DNA from: Amycolatopsis camponoti
Lineage (GTDB): Bacteria; Actinomycetota; Actinomycetes; Mycobacteriales; Pseudonocardiaceae
Reading direction: 5' to 3'
Assembly: GCF_902497555.1 (NCBI RefSeq)
Contig: NZ_CABVGP010000001.1
Span: 3,266,501-3,330,500 of the forward strand
Length of the DNA stretch: 64,000 nucleotides
The position numbers and the translations under genes are program-made. Shown here one piece after another: positions 25,331 through 33,756 of the stretch. The notes beneath the pieces were generated by a model. The model made no database searches, was not told the origin of the DNA, and was given only the letters and a program-made list of their open reading frames with translations. Numbering within the stretch: position 1 is the stretch's first letter; every line of letters starts with the position of its first letter.

Positions 25331-26488
25331 ATGCGCAGCGCACCCGAAATCGCCGTGCTCGGAGGCGGGATCGGCGGTCTCGCCACCGCCGCCTTCCTGG
25401 GCCGGGCCGGGCTCGGGTCCACTGTGTACGAACAGGCGCGGGAGCTCGGAGAGGTGGGTGCCGGGCTGGTGGCCGCGCCGAACCTGGCGCGGCTGCTGCG
25501 TGAGCTGGACGCCTTGCCCGCCGAAGCGGTGCCTCTCGACATCGGCTGGGAGTTCCGCCGGTGGCAGGACGGGACCGTGCTTTCGAGCGAGGACCTCCGC
25601 GAGTCGTGCCAGGCGTTGTACGGCGAGCGCACGTACACCGTCCACCGGGCCGACCTGCTCGCCGCGCTCGCCTCGGCGGTGCCGGCCGGGACGGTCCGCC
25701 TCGGCAAGCGCTGCGTGTCGATCGAGGTCGGCTCGCGCGTGGCCCTGCGTTTCGACGACGGCTCCCGCGCCGAAGCCGACGTCGTCATCGGTGCGGACGG
25801 CGTGCATTCGGTGGTGCGCGCGGCGTTCGTCGAGTCGGCGGCGCCGGTGTACTCGGGGATCTGCGCGTTCCGGTCGCTGGTCCCGGCCGCTCTCGCGCCG
25901 TCGGCAGCCCGGCGGCGCGCGCAGACGTTGTGGATCGGGCCGGGCCACCACCTGGTGCACTACCCGGTCTCCGGCGGGAAGCTGGTCAACCTGGTGGCTT
26001 TCGCGCCCGCGGGCGGCTTCTCGGTCGAGTCCTGGACGGCGACGGCGACCGTCGAGGAGTTCCTGGCGGAGTTCGAAGGGTGGGACGCGCGGCTGCTCGA
26101 CCTGATCCGCGCGGGCGGGACGCCGGGACGCTGGGCGCTGCTGGACCGCGCCCCGCTCGAGCGCTGGAGCCACGGCCCGGTGACGCTCCTCGGCGACGCG
26201 GCGCACCCGATGTTCCCGTTCTTCGGCCAGGGCGCGGCGCAGTCGGTGGAGGACGCGGCGGTACTGGCCCGGTGCTTGGCGTCCACCGGACCCGAGGAGG
26301 CGTTGCAGCGCTACGAGAAGCTGCGAAAGCCCCGCACGACGCGCTTGCAGGAAGCGAGCCACGCCCGCGCGCACGTGAACCACCTGCCGGACGGCCCGGA
26401 GCAGGAGTCGCGCGACGCGGCGTTCGCGGCGGGGGATCCGTTGCGGGACAACGGCTGGATCTACGGCTACGACGCTCTCCGGCCGTGA
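25331..26488 (+). CDS. FAD-dependent monooxygenase (group A, salicylate hydroxylase-like)
   Basis: 385 residues. IAVLGGGIGGLATAAFLGRAG binds the FAD ADP moiety in two blocks, DVVIGADGVHSVVR is the DG motif, and VTLLGDAAHPMFPFFGQGA is the GD motif contacting flavin ribose. This is the single-component aromatic hydroxylase family. TATCCT lies 6 nt before the ATG and no Shine-Dalgarno exists, so the mRNA is probably leaderless. Likely controlled by the divergent MmyB-type regulator. Confidence 0.88.
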   Translation: MRSAPEIAVLGGGIGGLATAAFLGRAGLGSTVYEQARELGEVGAGLVAAPNLARLLRELDALPAEAVPLDIGWEFRRWQDGTVLSSEDLRESCQALYGERTYTVHRADLLAALASAVPAGTVRLGKRCVSIEVGSRVALRFDDGSRAEADVVIGADGVHSVVRAAFVESAAPVYSGICAFRSLVPAALAPSAARRRAQTLWIGPGHHLVHYPVSGGKLVNLVAFAPAGGFSVESWTATATVEEFLAEFEGWDARLLDLIRAGGTPGRWALLDRAPLERWSHGPVTLLGDAAHPMFPFFGQGAAQSVEDAAVLARCLASTGPEEALQRYEKLRKPRTTRLQEASHARAHVNHLPDGPEQESRDAAFAAGDPLRDNGWIYGYDALRP

Positions 26489-26549
26489 ACCGGCCCGGGA
26501 CTGTCGGTGCTCTCCGGTAGCGTGGAAAACGGGGGCTGCTCACCGCGGA

Positions 26550-27023
26550 TCACCCGGGCGAGCCACCGTGGTCCCCGGAATCCCGCATCCGGCGGTTGGC
26601 CTCACCCAGCCCGTCGGCCACCGCCCGCAACTGCTCCGGCGTCAACACATCCACCAGCAACTCCCGCACCAGATCGACCTGCCCCGGCGCCGCCCGGTCC
26701 AGCCGGGCCGAGCCCTCCTCCGTGAGGACCGCGTACACCGCCCGCACGTCGCTCGGGCACGTCCGCCGCCGGACCAGGCCCGCCTGCTCCAGCTGGCCGA
26801 TCTGGTACGTCACCCCGCTCTTGGACCCGACGACCGCGCAGGCCAGCTCGGTCATCCGCAGCTCCCGCTCCGGGGCCGCCGCCAGCCGCGCCAGGATCTC
26901 GTACTGCAGGTGGGACACTCCCGCGTCGCGCTTGAGCCGGTGGTCCATGCGCTGGTGCAGCAGGGCGTACGTCGTGCGCAGCGCCGTCCACGCCCGCTGC
27001 TCCTCGGTGCTCAACCGGCCCAT
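26550..27023 (-). CDS. MarR family regulator
   Basis: 157 residues. Winged-helix features: HLQYEILARLAAAPERELRM, then ELACAVVGSKSGVTYQIGQL as recognition helix, and the wing LVRRRTCPSDVRAVYAVLTEEG. It faces the AraC gene divergently, with a MarR-type palindrome 14 bp upstream of its ATG, so at least autoregulation is likely. The controlled enzyme gene is not obvious. Confidence 0.88.
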   Translation of the reverse strand: MGRLSTEEQRAWTALRTTYALLHQRMDHRLKRDAGVSHLQYEILARLAAAPERELRMTELACAVVGSKSGVTYQIGQLEQAGLVRRRTCPSDVRAVYAVLTEEGSARLDRAAPGQVDLVRELLVDVLTPEQLRAVADGLGEANRRMRDSGDHGGSPG

Positions 27024-27036
27024 GGTCCCCAGCTTA

Positions 27037-27050
27037 GTTCAAATTCGAAC
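27037..27050. promoter_or_regulatory. MarR-type operator
   Basis: GTTCAAATTCGAAC is a near-perfect palindrome of the TTCAAAnTTTGAA class typical of MarR proteins, 13 bp upstream of the marR start. AT-rich against a GC-rich background. Confidence 0.6.
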
Positions 27051-27114
27051 CCTCCGAAGAGCGCCTGTTAGTGTCGACACGTCGGTATCCGGCCGGAGTC
27101 CACCGGGGAGTCGC

Positions 27115-27996
27115 GTGTCCGAGGCGTTGACCTTCGATCCCGGGGCCGCTGCCCGCTTGCGGCTGTGCAGCCGCCGGGACAACGGCTGGTCCGCCGTGCT
27201 CGTGCGGCTGCTGGACAACGCCGAGGAAGCCGAGCTCGACCTGCCGCCCGTCGACGACCAGACGATCGTCTTGGTCAGCCAGGGGAGCACGACGATCGAG
27301 TCGCGGCACGGCGCGCACTGGCGGCGCGCGGACTACCGGCCCGGCTCGATCGGCCTGACCGCGCCCGGGAATCCGACGCGGATCCGCTGGTGCGGAACGG
27401 ATCGACTGCAGACGACGCACGTGCACCTTCCCGGTGCTCTGGTCGACCGCACCGCCCTCGACCTCTGGGGGCGCGACGCCACCCGGCTCGGCCTGCCGGA
27501 CGCGCTCGCCGTCGAAGACCCCGTGCTCGCCTCCGTCCTGACCGCGCTCAAGGCCGCCGCCCTCGCCGGGGCCGACGAGCTCTACGCCGAGTCGGCGGCC
27601 GCGTTCCTGGCAGTCCACCTGCTGACCCGCCACGCCGAGGCGCCGAGACCGCGAGCGCTCGGACGCGACGAGCTGCGGACGCGGCGGGCGGTGCAGTTCA
27701 TCCGGGAGAACCACCACCTCCCGCTGACCCTCGGGGACATGGCGGCCGCGGCCGAGCTGAGCCCGTTCCACTTCCTGCGCGTCTTCAAGACGGCGACCGG
27801 CCAGACGCCGTACCGGTTCCTGACGCGCGTGCGGGTCGAACGCGCCTGCCGGCACCTGGAACGCGGCGAACTCTCGGTCACGGAAATCGCGCAGACGTGC
27901 GGATTCGCGACGCCGTCCCGGTTCGCTTCGGCGTTCCGGGCGCAGATCGGGCTCTCGCCTTCCGGCTACCGGGCCACGGTGCGGCACCAGCAATAA
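27115..27996 (+). CDS. AraC family regulator
   Basis: 293 residues. The C-terminal double HTH is complete: LTLGDMAAAAELSPFHFLRVFK and LSVTEIAQTCGFATPSRFASAF in successive blocks, ending GLSPSGYRAT. The N-terminal cupin-like domain (about 20-160) should sense a small molecule. GGGGAG sits 4 nt before GTG 27115. It lies 63 bp upstream of and codirectional with the molybdenum hydroxylase operon and is a candidate activator of it. Confidence 0.88.
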   Translation: MSEALTFDPGAAARLRLCSRRDNGWSAVLVRLLDNAEEAELDLPPVDDQTIVLVSQGSTTIESRHGAHWRRADYRPGSIGLTAPGNPTRIRWCGTDRLQTTHVHLPGALVDRTALDLWGRDATRLGLPDALAVEDPVLASVLTALKAAALAGADELYAESAAAFLAVHLLTRHAEAPRPRALGRDELRTRRAVQFIRENHHLPLTLGDMAAAAELSPFHFLRVFKTATGQTPYRFLTRVRVERACRHLERGELSVTEIAQTCGFATPSRFASAFRAQIGLSPSGYRATVRHQQ

Positions 27997-28059
27997 ACGA
28001 CGGCCCCGGCAGCAACCACGGGAAAGCGGCACCACCCCGCGCGGGGTTAGCGTCGCCGC

Positions 28060-28542
28060 GTGTCCACTCCAGAAACCACCGTCGAAGCGACCGTGAACGG
28101 CGAGGCCGTCCGGCTCGAGCTGGATCCGCGGGAGTCGCTGCTCGACGTGCTGCGGGAACGGCTCGGCCTCACCGGCACCAAGAAGGGCTGCGACCAGGGC
28201 CACTGCGGCGCCTGCACCGTGCACCTCAATGGGCGGCGCGTGGTCTCCTGCCTGACCCCCGCCGTGCAGGCCGCCGGGCTGACTGTCACCACCATCGAGG
28301 GCGTCGCCGGCCCCGGCGGCGCGCTGCACCCGCTGCAGCAGGCCTTCGTCGACCACGACGCGCTGCAGTGCGGCTACTGCACGCCCGGCCAGATCATGTC
28401 CGGTCTCGCCTGCATCGCCGAGGGCCACACGGCCGACGACGACCAGATCCGCGAATACCTGAGCGGCAACCTCTGCCGCTGCGGCGCCTACGCCGGCATC
28501 GTCGCCGCCGTCCGGCAGGCCGCCGAAGCAAAGGAGGGCTGA
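28060..28542 (+). CDS. [2Fe-2S] subunit of a xanthine dehydrogenase-family molybdenum hydroxylase
   Basis: 160 residues. Plant-type ferredoxin cluster motif GCDQGHCGACTVHLNG and the C-terminal second cluster with QCGYCTPGQIMSG and GNLCRCGAY. Equivalent to CoxS, XdhC-type or PaoA subunits. Unlike E. coli PaoA it has no Tat signal, so the complex should be cytoplasmic. Starts at GTG 28060 with TAGCGT 6 nt upstream, indicating a leaderless transcript. First of three overlapping genes. Confidence 0.92.
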   Translation: MSTPETTVEATVNGEAVRLELDPRESLLDVLRERLGLTGTKKGCDQGHCGACTVHLNGRRVVSCLTPAVQAAGLTVTTIEGVAGPGGALHPLQQAFVDHDALQCGYCTPGQIMSGLACIAEGHTADDDQIREYLSGNLCRCGAYAGIVAAVRQAAEAKEG

Positions 28543-29540
28543 TGCGTTCCTTCGCCTACGTCGCGCCCGGCACCCTCGCCGACGCCGTCGACGCCCTCCG
28601 CGACGCCGCGCCCGGCACCAAGGTCCTCGCCGGCGGCACGACGCTCTACGACCTCATGAAGCTCGGCATCGAGACCCCGCCCGCCGTCGTCGACGTGCAC
28701 CGGCTGCCCGAGCTGGCCACCATCGAGACCCGCCCGGACGAGCTGGTCTTCGGCGCCGGCGCCCGGATGGCCGACGTCGCCGACCATCCGGTCGTCCGCG
28801 ACGAGTACCCGGCCCTGTCCGAGTCGCTCTGGCGGGCCGCGTCCCAGCAGCTGCGCAACATGGCCAGCGTCGGCGGGAACCTGTTGCAGCGCACCCGCTG
28901 CGGCTACTTCCGCGGCGGCCCGGAGTTCCCCTGCAACAAGCGCGAACCCGGCAGTGGCTGCGCCGCGAGAGAAGGCCACGACCGCACCCACGCGCTGCTC
29001 GGCACGAGCGACGCGTGCATCGCGACCTACCCCGGCGACTGGGCGATCGCGCTGCTCGCCTTCGACGCGGTCGTCGACGTCGTCGGGCCCCGCGGGGAGC
29101 GCACGGTTTCCCTGGCGGAGCTGCACGTCGAACCGGGGGACGACCCGACGCGCGAGCACACCCTCGACCCCGGTGAGCTGATCCTGCGCATCCGCGTCCC
29201 CGTGACGCCCGCCGGTCGCGGCTCCACCTACCTGAAGATCCGCGACCGCGAGTCCTACGCCTTCGCGCTCGCCTCGGCCGCGGTCGCGGTGACCGTCGAG
29301 GACGGCGTGGTCGGGGACTGCCGGATCGCGCTCGGCGGCGTCGCCACCCGGCCGTGGCGGGCCGAAGACGCCGAACGGACCCTGCGGGGAGCACCGTTGA
29401 CGCCCGAAGCCGCCCGCCACGCCGGGGAAGTCGCGTTCGCCGGCGCGCGGCCGGGCACCCACAACGGATTCCGGGTCGAGCTGGGCATCCGCACCGTCGC
29501 CGACGCCGTGCTCATGGCCGGGGAGAGGGCCGCACGATGA
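28542..29540 (+). CDS. FAD subunit of the molybdenum hydroxylase, with extra cysteine cluster
   Basis: 332 residues. VLAGGTTLYDLMKLG and NMASVGGNLLQRTRCGYF give the FAD-binding domain of the CoxM/PaoB type. Cys120, Cys131, Cys140 and Cys159 (including CNKREPGSGCAA) form an insert like the one that holds an additional [4Fe-4S] cluster in PaoB and 4-hydroxybenzoyl-CoA reductase. AAGGAGG precedes the ATG, which overlaps the previous stop by one base. Transfers electrons between the [2Fe-2S] subunit and the acceptor. Confidence 0.9.
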   Translation: MRSFAYVAPGTLADAVDALRDAAPGTKVLAGGTTLYDLMKLGIETPPAVVDVHRLPELATIETRPDELVFGAGARMADVADHPVVRDEYPALSESLWRAASQQLRNMASVGGNLLQRTRCGYFRGGPEFPCNKREPGSGCAAREGHDRTHALLGTSDACIATYPGDWAIALLAFDAVVDVVGPRGERTVSLAELHVEPGDDPTREHTLDPGELILRIRVPVTPAGRGSTYLKIRDRESYAFALASAAVAVTVEDGVVGDCRIALGGVATRPWRAEDAERTLRGAPLTPEAARHAGEVAFAGARPGTHNGFRVELGIRTVADAVLMAGERAAR

Positions 29541-31708
29541 CCGACACGCGCCGTGTGGACGCCTACGAAAAGGTGACCGGCAAAGCCGCCTACGGGACCG
29601 ACCGCGTTCCCGAGGGCGTCGCCTACGCGACCCTCGCCGTGGCCCGCATCGGCCGCGGCCGGGTGTCCCATGTGGACACCACGGCGGCGGAGGCCGTGCC
29701 GGGCGTCCTGCTCGCCGTCACCCGTTTCGACGCCGACGAGCTGCGCGGCGCCGGGTTCATCATGGGCGGCGGGTTCTCCTTCCAGAGCCTGCAGCCGCTG
29801 CTGGACGACCACATCGCCTACCGCGGCCAGCCGATCGCCCTCGTCGTCGCGGAGACGCTGGTCGCCGCGACCGAGGCGGCCGAGCTCGTCACGGCCGAGT
29901 ACGACACCGAGGCGTTCGCGGTCCACCTCGACGCGGAGGGCGCGACCACCCTCGTCCAAGAAGAAGCGATTCCGCTGCCGTTCCTGGCCGACATCAAGGT
30001 CGGCGACGCCGACGCGGCGGTCGACGCGAGCCCGGTCCGGATCGACAGCACCTACGAGTACGCGGCGCAGCACGCCGTGCCGATGGAGCTGAACGGCGCC
30101 GTCGTCGAGTGGCGGGGCGACACGCTCGTCGTGCACGAAGGCACCCAGAACGCGGCCGCCCTCCGGCACGGGCTCGCCGAACAGCTGGGCATCGACGCGG
30201 CGGACATCGAGGTGCGCTCGCCGTACGTCGGTGGCGGCTTCGGCCAGAAGAACTCGCTGCAGCCCCACCTCGGCCCGCTCGCCCTGGTGGCGCGGCGGCT
30301 CGGCCGGCCGGTCAAGCTCGTGCTGGCCCGGACCCAGACGTTCCACAACGGGAGCTTCCGCCCGGCCACCCGCCACCGCGTCCGCCTCGGCGCGGACGCG
30401 TCCGGCAAGATCCTCGCCGCCGTCCACGAGGTCGACCAGCAGACGTCCCGGCACGACCTGTTCCCGGCGATGCACACCGAGATCACGTCGCGGCTCTACG
30501 GCTTCCCGGCGTTCCGCGGCCGGCACCGGCTCGTGCAGACCGACGTCCAGACGCCGGGGTACATGCGGGCGCCGTTCGAAAGCTCGGCGGCCTTCGCTTT
30601 CGAGTCGGCCGTCGACGAGCTGGCGTACGCCACCGGCCGGGACCCGGTCGCGCTGCGGCTGGCCAACGACACGATGACCGACCCGGTCACCGGGCGGCCG
30701 TTCTCCACCCGGTTCCTCGCCGAATGCCTCCGCCGCGGCGCCGAAGAGTTCGGCTGGGCGGACCGGAACCCGGAGCCTCGCTCGATGCGCGCCGACGACG
30801 GGTCGCTGATCGGCTGGGGTGTGGCCGCGGGCACCTACCCGGGCAGCATCGTGCCCGCCGTCGCGCACCTGACCGCCGGCGCGGACGGGCGCGTGACCGT
30901 CGGCGTCGACGGCCACGAAATGGGCCAGGGCATCCGTTCGGCGGTCGCGCTGCTCGTGTCCAGGGACCTCGGTATCCCGGTGCGCGACGTCGAAGTGCGC
31001 GTCGGCGACACCCGGTTCGCGGCGCAGCACCTCACCGCGGGGTCATGGGGGACGGCGTCCGCCCTGCCGGCCGTCCACTCCGGGCTGCGGGAGCTGCGCA
31101 AGCACCTGAACGCCGCCGGCACCGGTGACGTCGACGTCGCCGCGGCCGTCGAGCGCGCCGGGCGCCCGGTCGAGGCCGAGGCCGGCGCGCTCGGCCCCGG
31201 CCAGCCGCCCGAGGCGCTCGACCAGGCGAAATCCGGGCACCTGGCCATCTCCGGCCCGGTGTTCCCCGAGTTCAGCACGTTCAGCTGGGTCGCCCACTTC
31301 GTCGAGGTCCGCGTGGAGCCGACGACGTGCCGGATCCGCGTGCCGCGCGTGGTCAGCGTCGTCGACTGCGGCCGGGTGGCCAGCCCGGTGACCGCGGCGA
31401 GCCAGGTGCGCGGCGGCGTGGTGTGGGGCATCGGCGGCGCGCTGCGCGAGGAAAGCCTGGCCGACGACCGGTTCGGCGGCTTCCTCAACGCGACGCTCGA
31501 GGAGTACCCGATCATGGTCAACGCCGACGTCCACCGCATCGACGTCGGGTTCGTGGACGAGCCGGACCTGCTGTTCAACCCGGTCGGGGTGAAGGGGCTC
31601 GGCGAGGTCGCGATGGTCGGCGTCGCGGCGGCCGTGGCGAACGCCGTCCACCACGCGACCGGGAAGCGTCACCACCGGCTGCCGATCCGCCTCGATGACG
31701 TCCTCTAG
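29537..31708 (+). CDS. Molybdopterin-binding catalytic subunit, PaoC/YagR-like aldehyde dehydrogenase
   Basis: 723 residues. KVTGKAAYGTD opens the family; SPYVGGGFGQKNS is the Mo-cofactor contact, TPGYMRAPFESS and GHEMGQGIRSAV further cofactor loops, and GVKGLGEVAMVG carries the catalytic glutamate near the C-terminus. Subunit set and the FAD-subunit cysteines point to a PaoABC-like aldehyde oxidoreductase rather than xanthine dehydrogenase. ATG overlaps the upstream stop (ATGA). The cofactor would be the cytosine-dinucleotide form by family analogy. No XdhC-type maturation gene is adjacent. Confidence 0.9.
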   Translation: MTDTRRVDAYEKVTGKAAYGTDRVPEGVAYATLAVARIGRGRVSHVDTTAAEAVPGVLLAVTRFDADELRGAGFIMGGGFSFQSLQPLLDDHIAYRGQPIALVVAETLVAATEAAELVTAEYDTEAFAVHLDAEGATTLVQEEAIPLPFLADIKVGDADAAVDASPVRIDSTYEYAAQHAVPMELNGAVVEWRGDTLVVHEGTQNAAALRHGLAEQLGIDAADIEVRSPYVGGGFGQKNSLQPHLGPLALVARRLGRPVKLVLARTQTFHNGSFRPATRHRVRLGADASGKILAAVHEVDQQTSRHDLFPAMHTEITSRLYGFPAFRGRHRLVQTDVQTPGYMRAPFESSAAFAFESAVDELAYATGRDPVALRLANDTMTDPVTGRPFSTRFLAECLRRGAEEFGWADRNPEPRSMRADDGSLIGWGVAAGTYPGSIVPAVAHLTAGADGRVTVGVDGHEMGQGIRSAVALLVSRDLGIPVRDVEVRVGDTRFAAQHLTAGSWGTASALPAVHSGLRELRKHLNAAGTGDVDVAAAVERAGRPVEAEAGALGPGQPPEALDQAKSGHLAISGPVFPEFSTFSWVAHFVEVRVEPTTCRIRVPRVVSVVDCGRVASPVTAASQVRGGVVWGIGGALREESLADDRFGGFLNATLEEYPIMVNADVHRIDVGFVDEPDLLFNPVGVKGLGEVAMVGVAAAVANAVHHATGKRHHRLPIRLDDVL

Positions 31709-32852
31709 GCAGCTCGCGGACGATCGCCCGGCGGTCGGCAAGCCGGACGCGCTCACGCCCGAGGCCTTGGCCGATGCCCGGCGCAACCAGCCTCGCCGGG
31801 CGCTCGTCGGGCTGGCGTTCGTCCTGCCGGTGGCCGCGCTGCTCGCGGTGGGCGCGGGCGGCCCGGCCCGCTCGCTGGAGGTGCTCGGGCCGCCGGTGAC
31901 GTTCGCGCTGCCGATCGTCGCGATGATCGCGTTCTGGTGGGAGGACTGGCCGGGCAGCCTGCTGCGCGGCGGCTGGTCCGGCCTGTCCGACACGGCGCTC
32001 GTCGTGGCCGGGGGAGCGGCGCTGACGCTGCTCGGCCGGGCCGTCACCGGGACGGCGGCGGTGCCCCTGGCCGCGGGCATCTTCACGCTGATGCTCCAGC
32101 TGACGCTGGTCGGGGAGGGTTGGCCACTGCGGGGACGCGGCACGCACTGGCCCGGCGTCGCGGCCCTGGCGGTGTGCTGGGTCGCGGGACTGGCGGTGTA
32201 CCTCGGCCTCGTCCGGACCGGCCTGGTGCCGGGCGAGGACTACGGCGCGTGGTTCGCGGTGCTCGGTGCCTGGCAGATGGTCTGGTACGTGGCGTTGCGC
32301 GGCTGGCCGTTCGCCCGGATCCGGCGCCGCGCGGTCCGGCTGGCGATGGCGCACAGTGCGGTCCTCGCCTGCGCTGCCATCACGTACGCGCCGGCGCCGC
32401 CGGATCGGCTCGCGCCGGTCTCGGGGGCGGCCATCGCGTCGGTGCTCGTCGTCGCGATGCTGTTCGAGGCGTGGCCGGCGATCCGGCTGACCCCGCTGCC
32501 GGGCCGCAGCCTGGTGCTGGTGCTGGTGGCGGTGCTGACCGCGGTGCTGGCGGCCGGATTGCCGCTGCTCGCGCGCTGGGCCGGGGTGCCGGAGTCACTG
32601 GTCGCGGGGTGGACCACCCACACGACGTTGAACGCGCTCAGCCTCGCGGTGATCCTGCACGTGGCGGTCTGGCGGCGGTGGCGGCCCGCGCTGGCTCAGA
32701 GCCGTGACGCGGCGGTCGCGAGCTCCTCGGTGATCTTCTGCAGCAGCTCGGCAGCGGCGTCGCCGAGCGCTTCGAGGTCGGCGAGAGTCGTCTCCGGGGT
32801 CTCCACGGCCTGGGTCTTCACTGGGCGTCCTCGAAGGCTTCGTGACGGGTGA
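31695..32852 (+). CDS. Polytopic membrane protein of unknown function
   Basis: 385 residues with about ten hydrophobic segments, for example RALVGLAFVLPVAALLAVGA, VTFALPIVAMIAFWW and LVLVLVAVLTAVLAAGLPLL. The start overlaps the end of the molybdenum enzyme gene by 14 nt, so it is cotranscribed. I do not recognise the family. Residues after about 334 (AQSRDAAVASSS onward) run antisense over a 41-residue minus-strand gene and look non-conserved; the authentic tail may be dispensable or the stop may have been lost. Confidence 0.65.
   Translation: MTSSRQLADDRPAVGKPDALTPEALADARRNQPRRALVGLAFVLPVAALLAVGAGGPARSLEVLGPPVTFALPIVAMIAFWWEDWPGSLLRGGWSGLSDTALVVAGGAALTLLGRAVTGTAAVPLAAGIFTLMLQLTLVGEGWPLRGRGTHWPGVAALAVCWVAGLAVYLGLVRTGLVPGEDYGAWFAVLGAWQMVWYVALRGWPFARIRRRAVRLAMAHSAVLACAAITYAPAPPDRLAPVSGAAIASVLVVAMLFEAWPAIRLTPLPGRSLVLVLVAVLTAVLAAGLPLLARWAGVPESLVAGWTTHTTLNALSLAVILHVAVWRRWRPALAQSRDAAVASSSVIFCSSSAAASPSASRSARVVSGVSTAWVFTGRPRRLRDG
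32696..32821 (-). CDS. Small acidic protein (41 aa), coupled to upstream gene
   Basis: GTG 32821 overlaps the stop of the upstream gene as GTGA. The product begins VKTQAVETPETTLADLEALG, is rich in Leu, Ala and Glu and should be one amphipathic helix. Codon usage is typical of the genome. It lies wholly antisense to the tail of the membrane protein gene. Function unknown; a partner or antitoxin-like helper for the 108-residue protein is possible but unsupported. Confidence 0.5.
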   Translation of the reverse strand: MKTQAVETPETTLADLEALGDAAAELLQKITEELATAASRL

Positions 32853-33144
32853 TGAGGGCTTCGGCGAAGGCGGCGTGCACGCGGAGGTACTCGTCGAGGC
32901 CCACCGCGGTCTCCGCCCACGCGTGCCACCGGACGTGGGCCTCGGCGACGTCGACGTTCGCCGCGGCGGCCACCGTCGCGGGGCCGGTGCCGGCGAGGAT
33001 CGCGTGGTGCATCAGCGACGGCGACGAGGTCCGGGCGAGCTCCGCGAGCGCGGCCAGCCGGGTCAGCTCGGCGAGCGCATCCGGCGCGACCGGTCGGCGG
33101 CGCGGTGCGGGGACGGGGCGGGCGTTCTCGAGAACGCTGGTCAT
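32818..33144 (-). CDS. Hypothetical helical protein (108 aa)
   Basis: Starts at ATG 33144 with GGAG 7 nt upstream. The product is Ala-rich and helical. The segment TGPATVAAAANVDVAEAHVRW resembles a small DNA-binding helix-turn-helix, split here as TVAAAANVDVAEAHV. A poly-Arg/Pro stretch (PAPRRRPVAP) precedes it. No family recognised. Coupled to the 41-residue gene. Confidence 0.6.
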   Translation of the reverse strand: MTSVLENARPVPAPRRRPVAPDALAELTRLAALAELARTSSPSLMHHAILAGTGPATVAAAANVDVAEAHVRWHAWAETAVGLDEYLRVHAAFAEALITRHEAFEDAQ

Positions 33145-33270
33145 CAAACGACTCCTGCACGGAAGAAGCTGAAGATCCTGGACGGCGGTCGGTTACCCCG
33201 CCTCATCCATGCCAAACGCGCGCGCTGGTGATCTCCATCTCGTCGACCGGGTGGCAGAATTGTGAGCCTG

Positions 33271-33756
33271 ATGACAGACGACGACCTCGTGGCCCACGCC
33301 CGCGCCCTGATCTCTGAAAACGCCTACCTCACCTTGGGCACGACCGACGACGACGGCAGTCCCTGGACGTGCCCGGTCTACTTCGCCGCGGCCGATGATC
33401 ACACGTTCGTGTGGGTCTCCGAGACCGGTGCCCGCCACTCGCGCAACCTCGCCGAGCGCCCGCGGGTCAGCCTGGTCGTCTTCGACTCCACGGTCGCGCC
33501 GTACCACGGGCGGGCCGTCTACGCGGTGGGCGAGGCGCGGGAGCTGTCGGGCGAGGCACTGGACCGCGCCTTGGCGAGCTATCCCCGCGGCGACGGCGAC
33601 GGAGCTTCGGAACTGACCCTCGAAGACGTGACCGGGGCGTCGCCCTACCGGATGTACTCGGTGGTCGCGGCGGAGCGGTGGGTCCTGTGCCCGCGGGATC
33701 CCGGGCAGCCGTGCGACCGCCACGGCGAAGCCCGGGACCACCGCGTTCAGCTGTAG
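33271..33756 (+). CDS. Pyridoxamine 5'-phosphate oxidase family (FMN split-barrel) protein
   Basis: 161 residues from ATG 33271. LTLGTTDDDGSPWTCPVYF and the strand RVSLVVFDS are typical of FMN- or F420-binding split barrels. The function could be flavin or deazaflavin redox chemistry or haem binding. An in-frame GTG at 33262 is the alternative start; CAGAAT upstream suits a leaderless transcript. The 3' end overlaps the GH43 gene by 10 nt, tail to tail. Confidence 0.8.
   Translation: MTDDDLVAHARALISENAYLTLGTTDDDGSPWTCPVYFAAADDHTFVWVSETGARHSRNLAERPRVSLVVFDSTVAPYHGRAVYAVGEARELSGEALDRALASYPRGDGDGASELTLEDVTGASPYRMYSVVAAERWVLCPRDPGQPCDRHGEARDHRVQL

Noticed and set aside
33122..33137. 16-bp perfect palindrome GCGTTCTCGAGAACGC, echoed by TTCTCGAGAA at 16514
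   Set aside because: The first lies inside a coding sequence (Ser-Val-Leu-Glu-Asn) and the second in an ordinary intergenic region; no shared function or regulator is evident.
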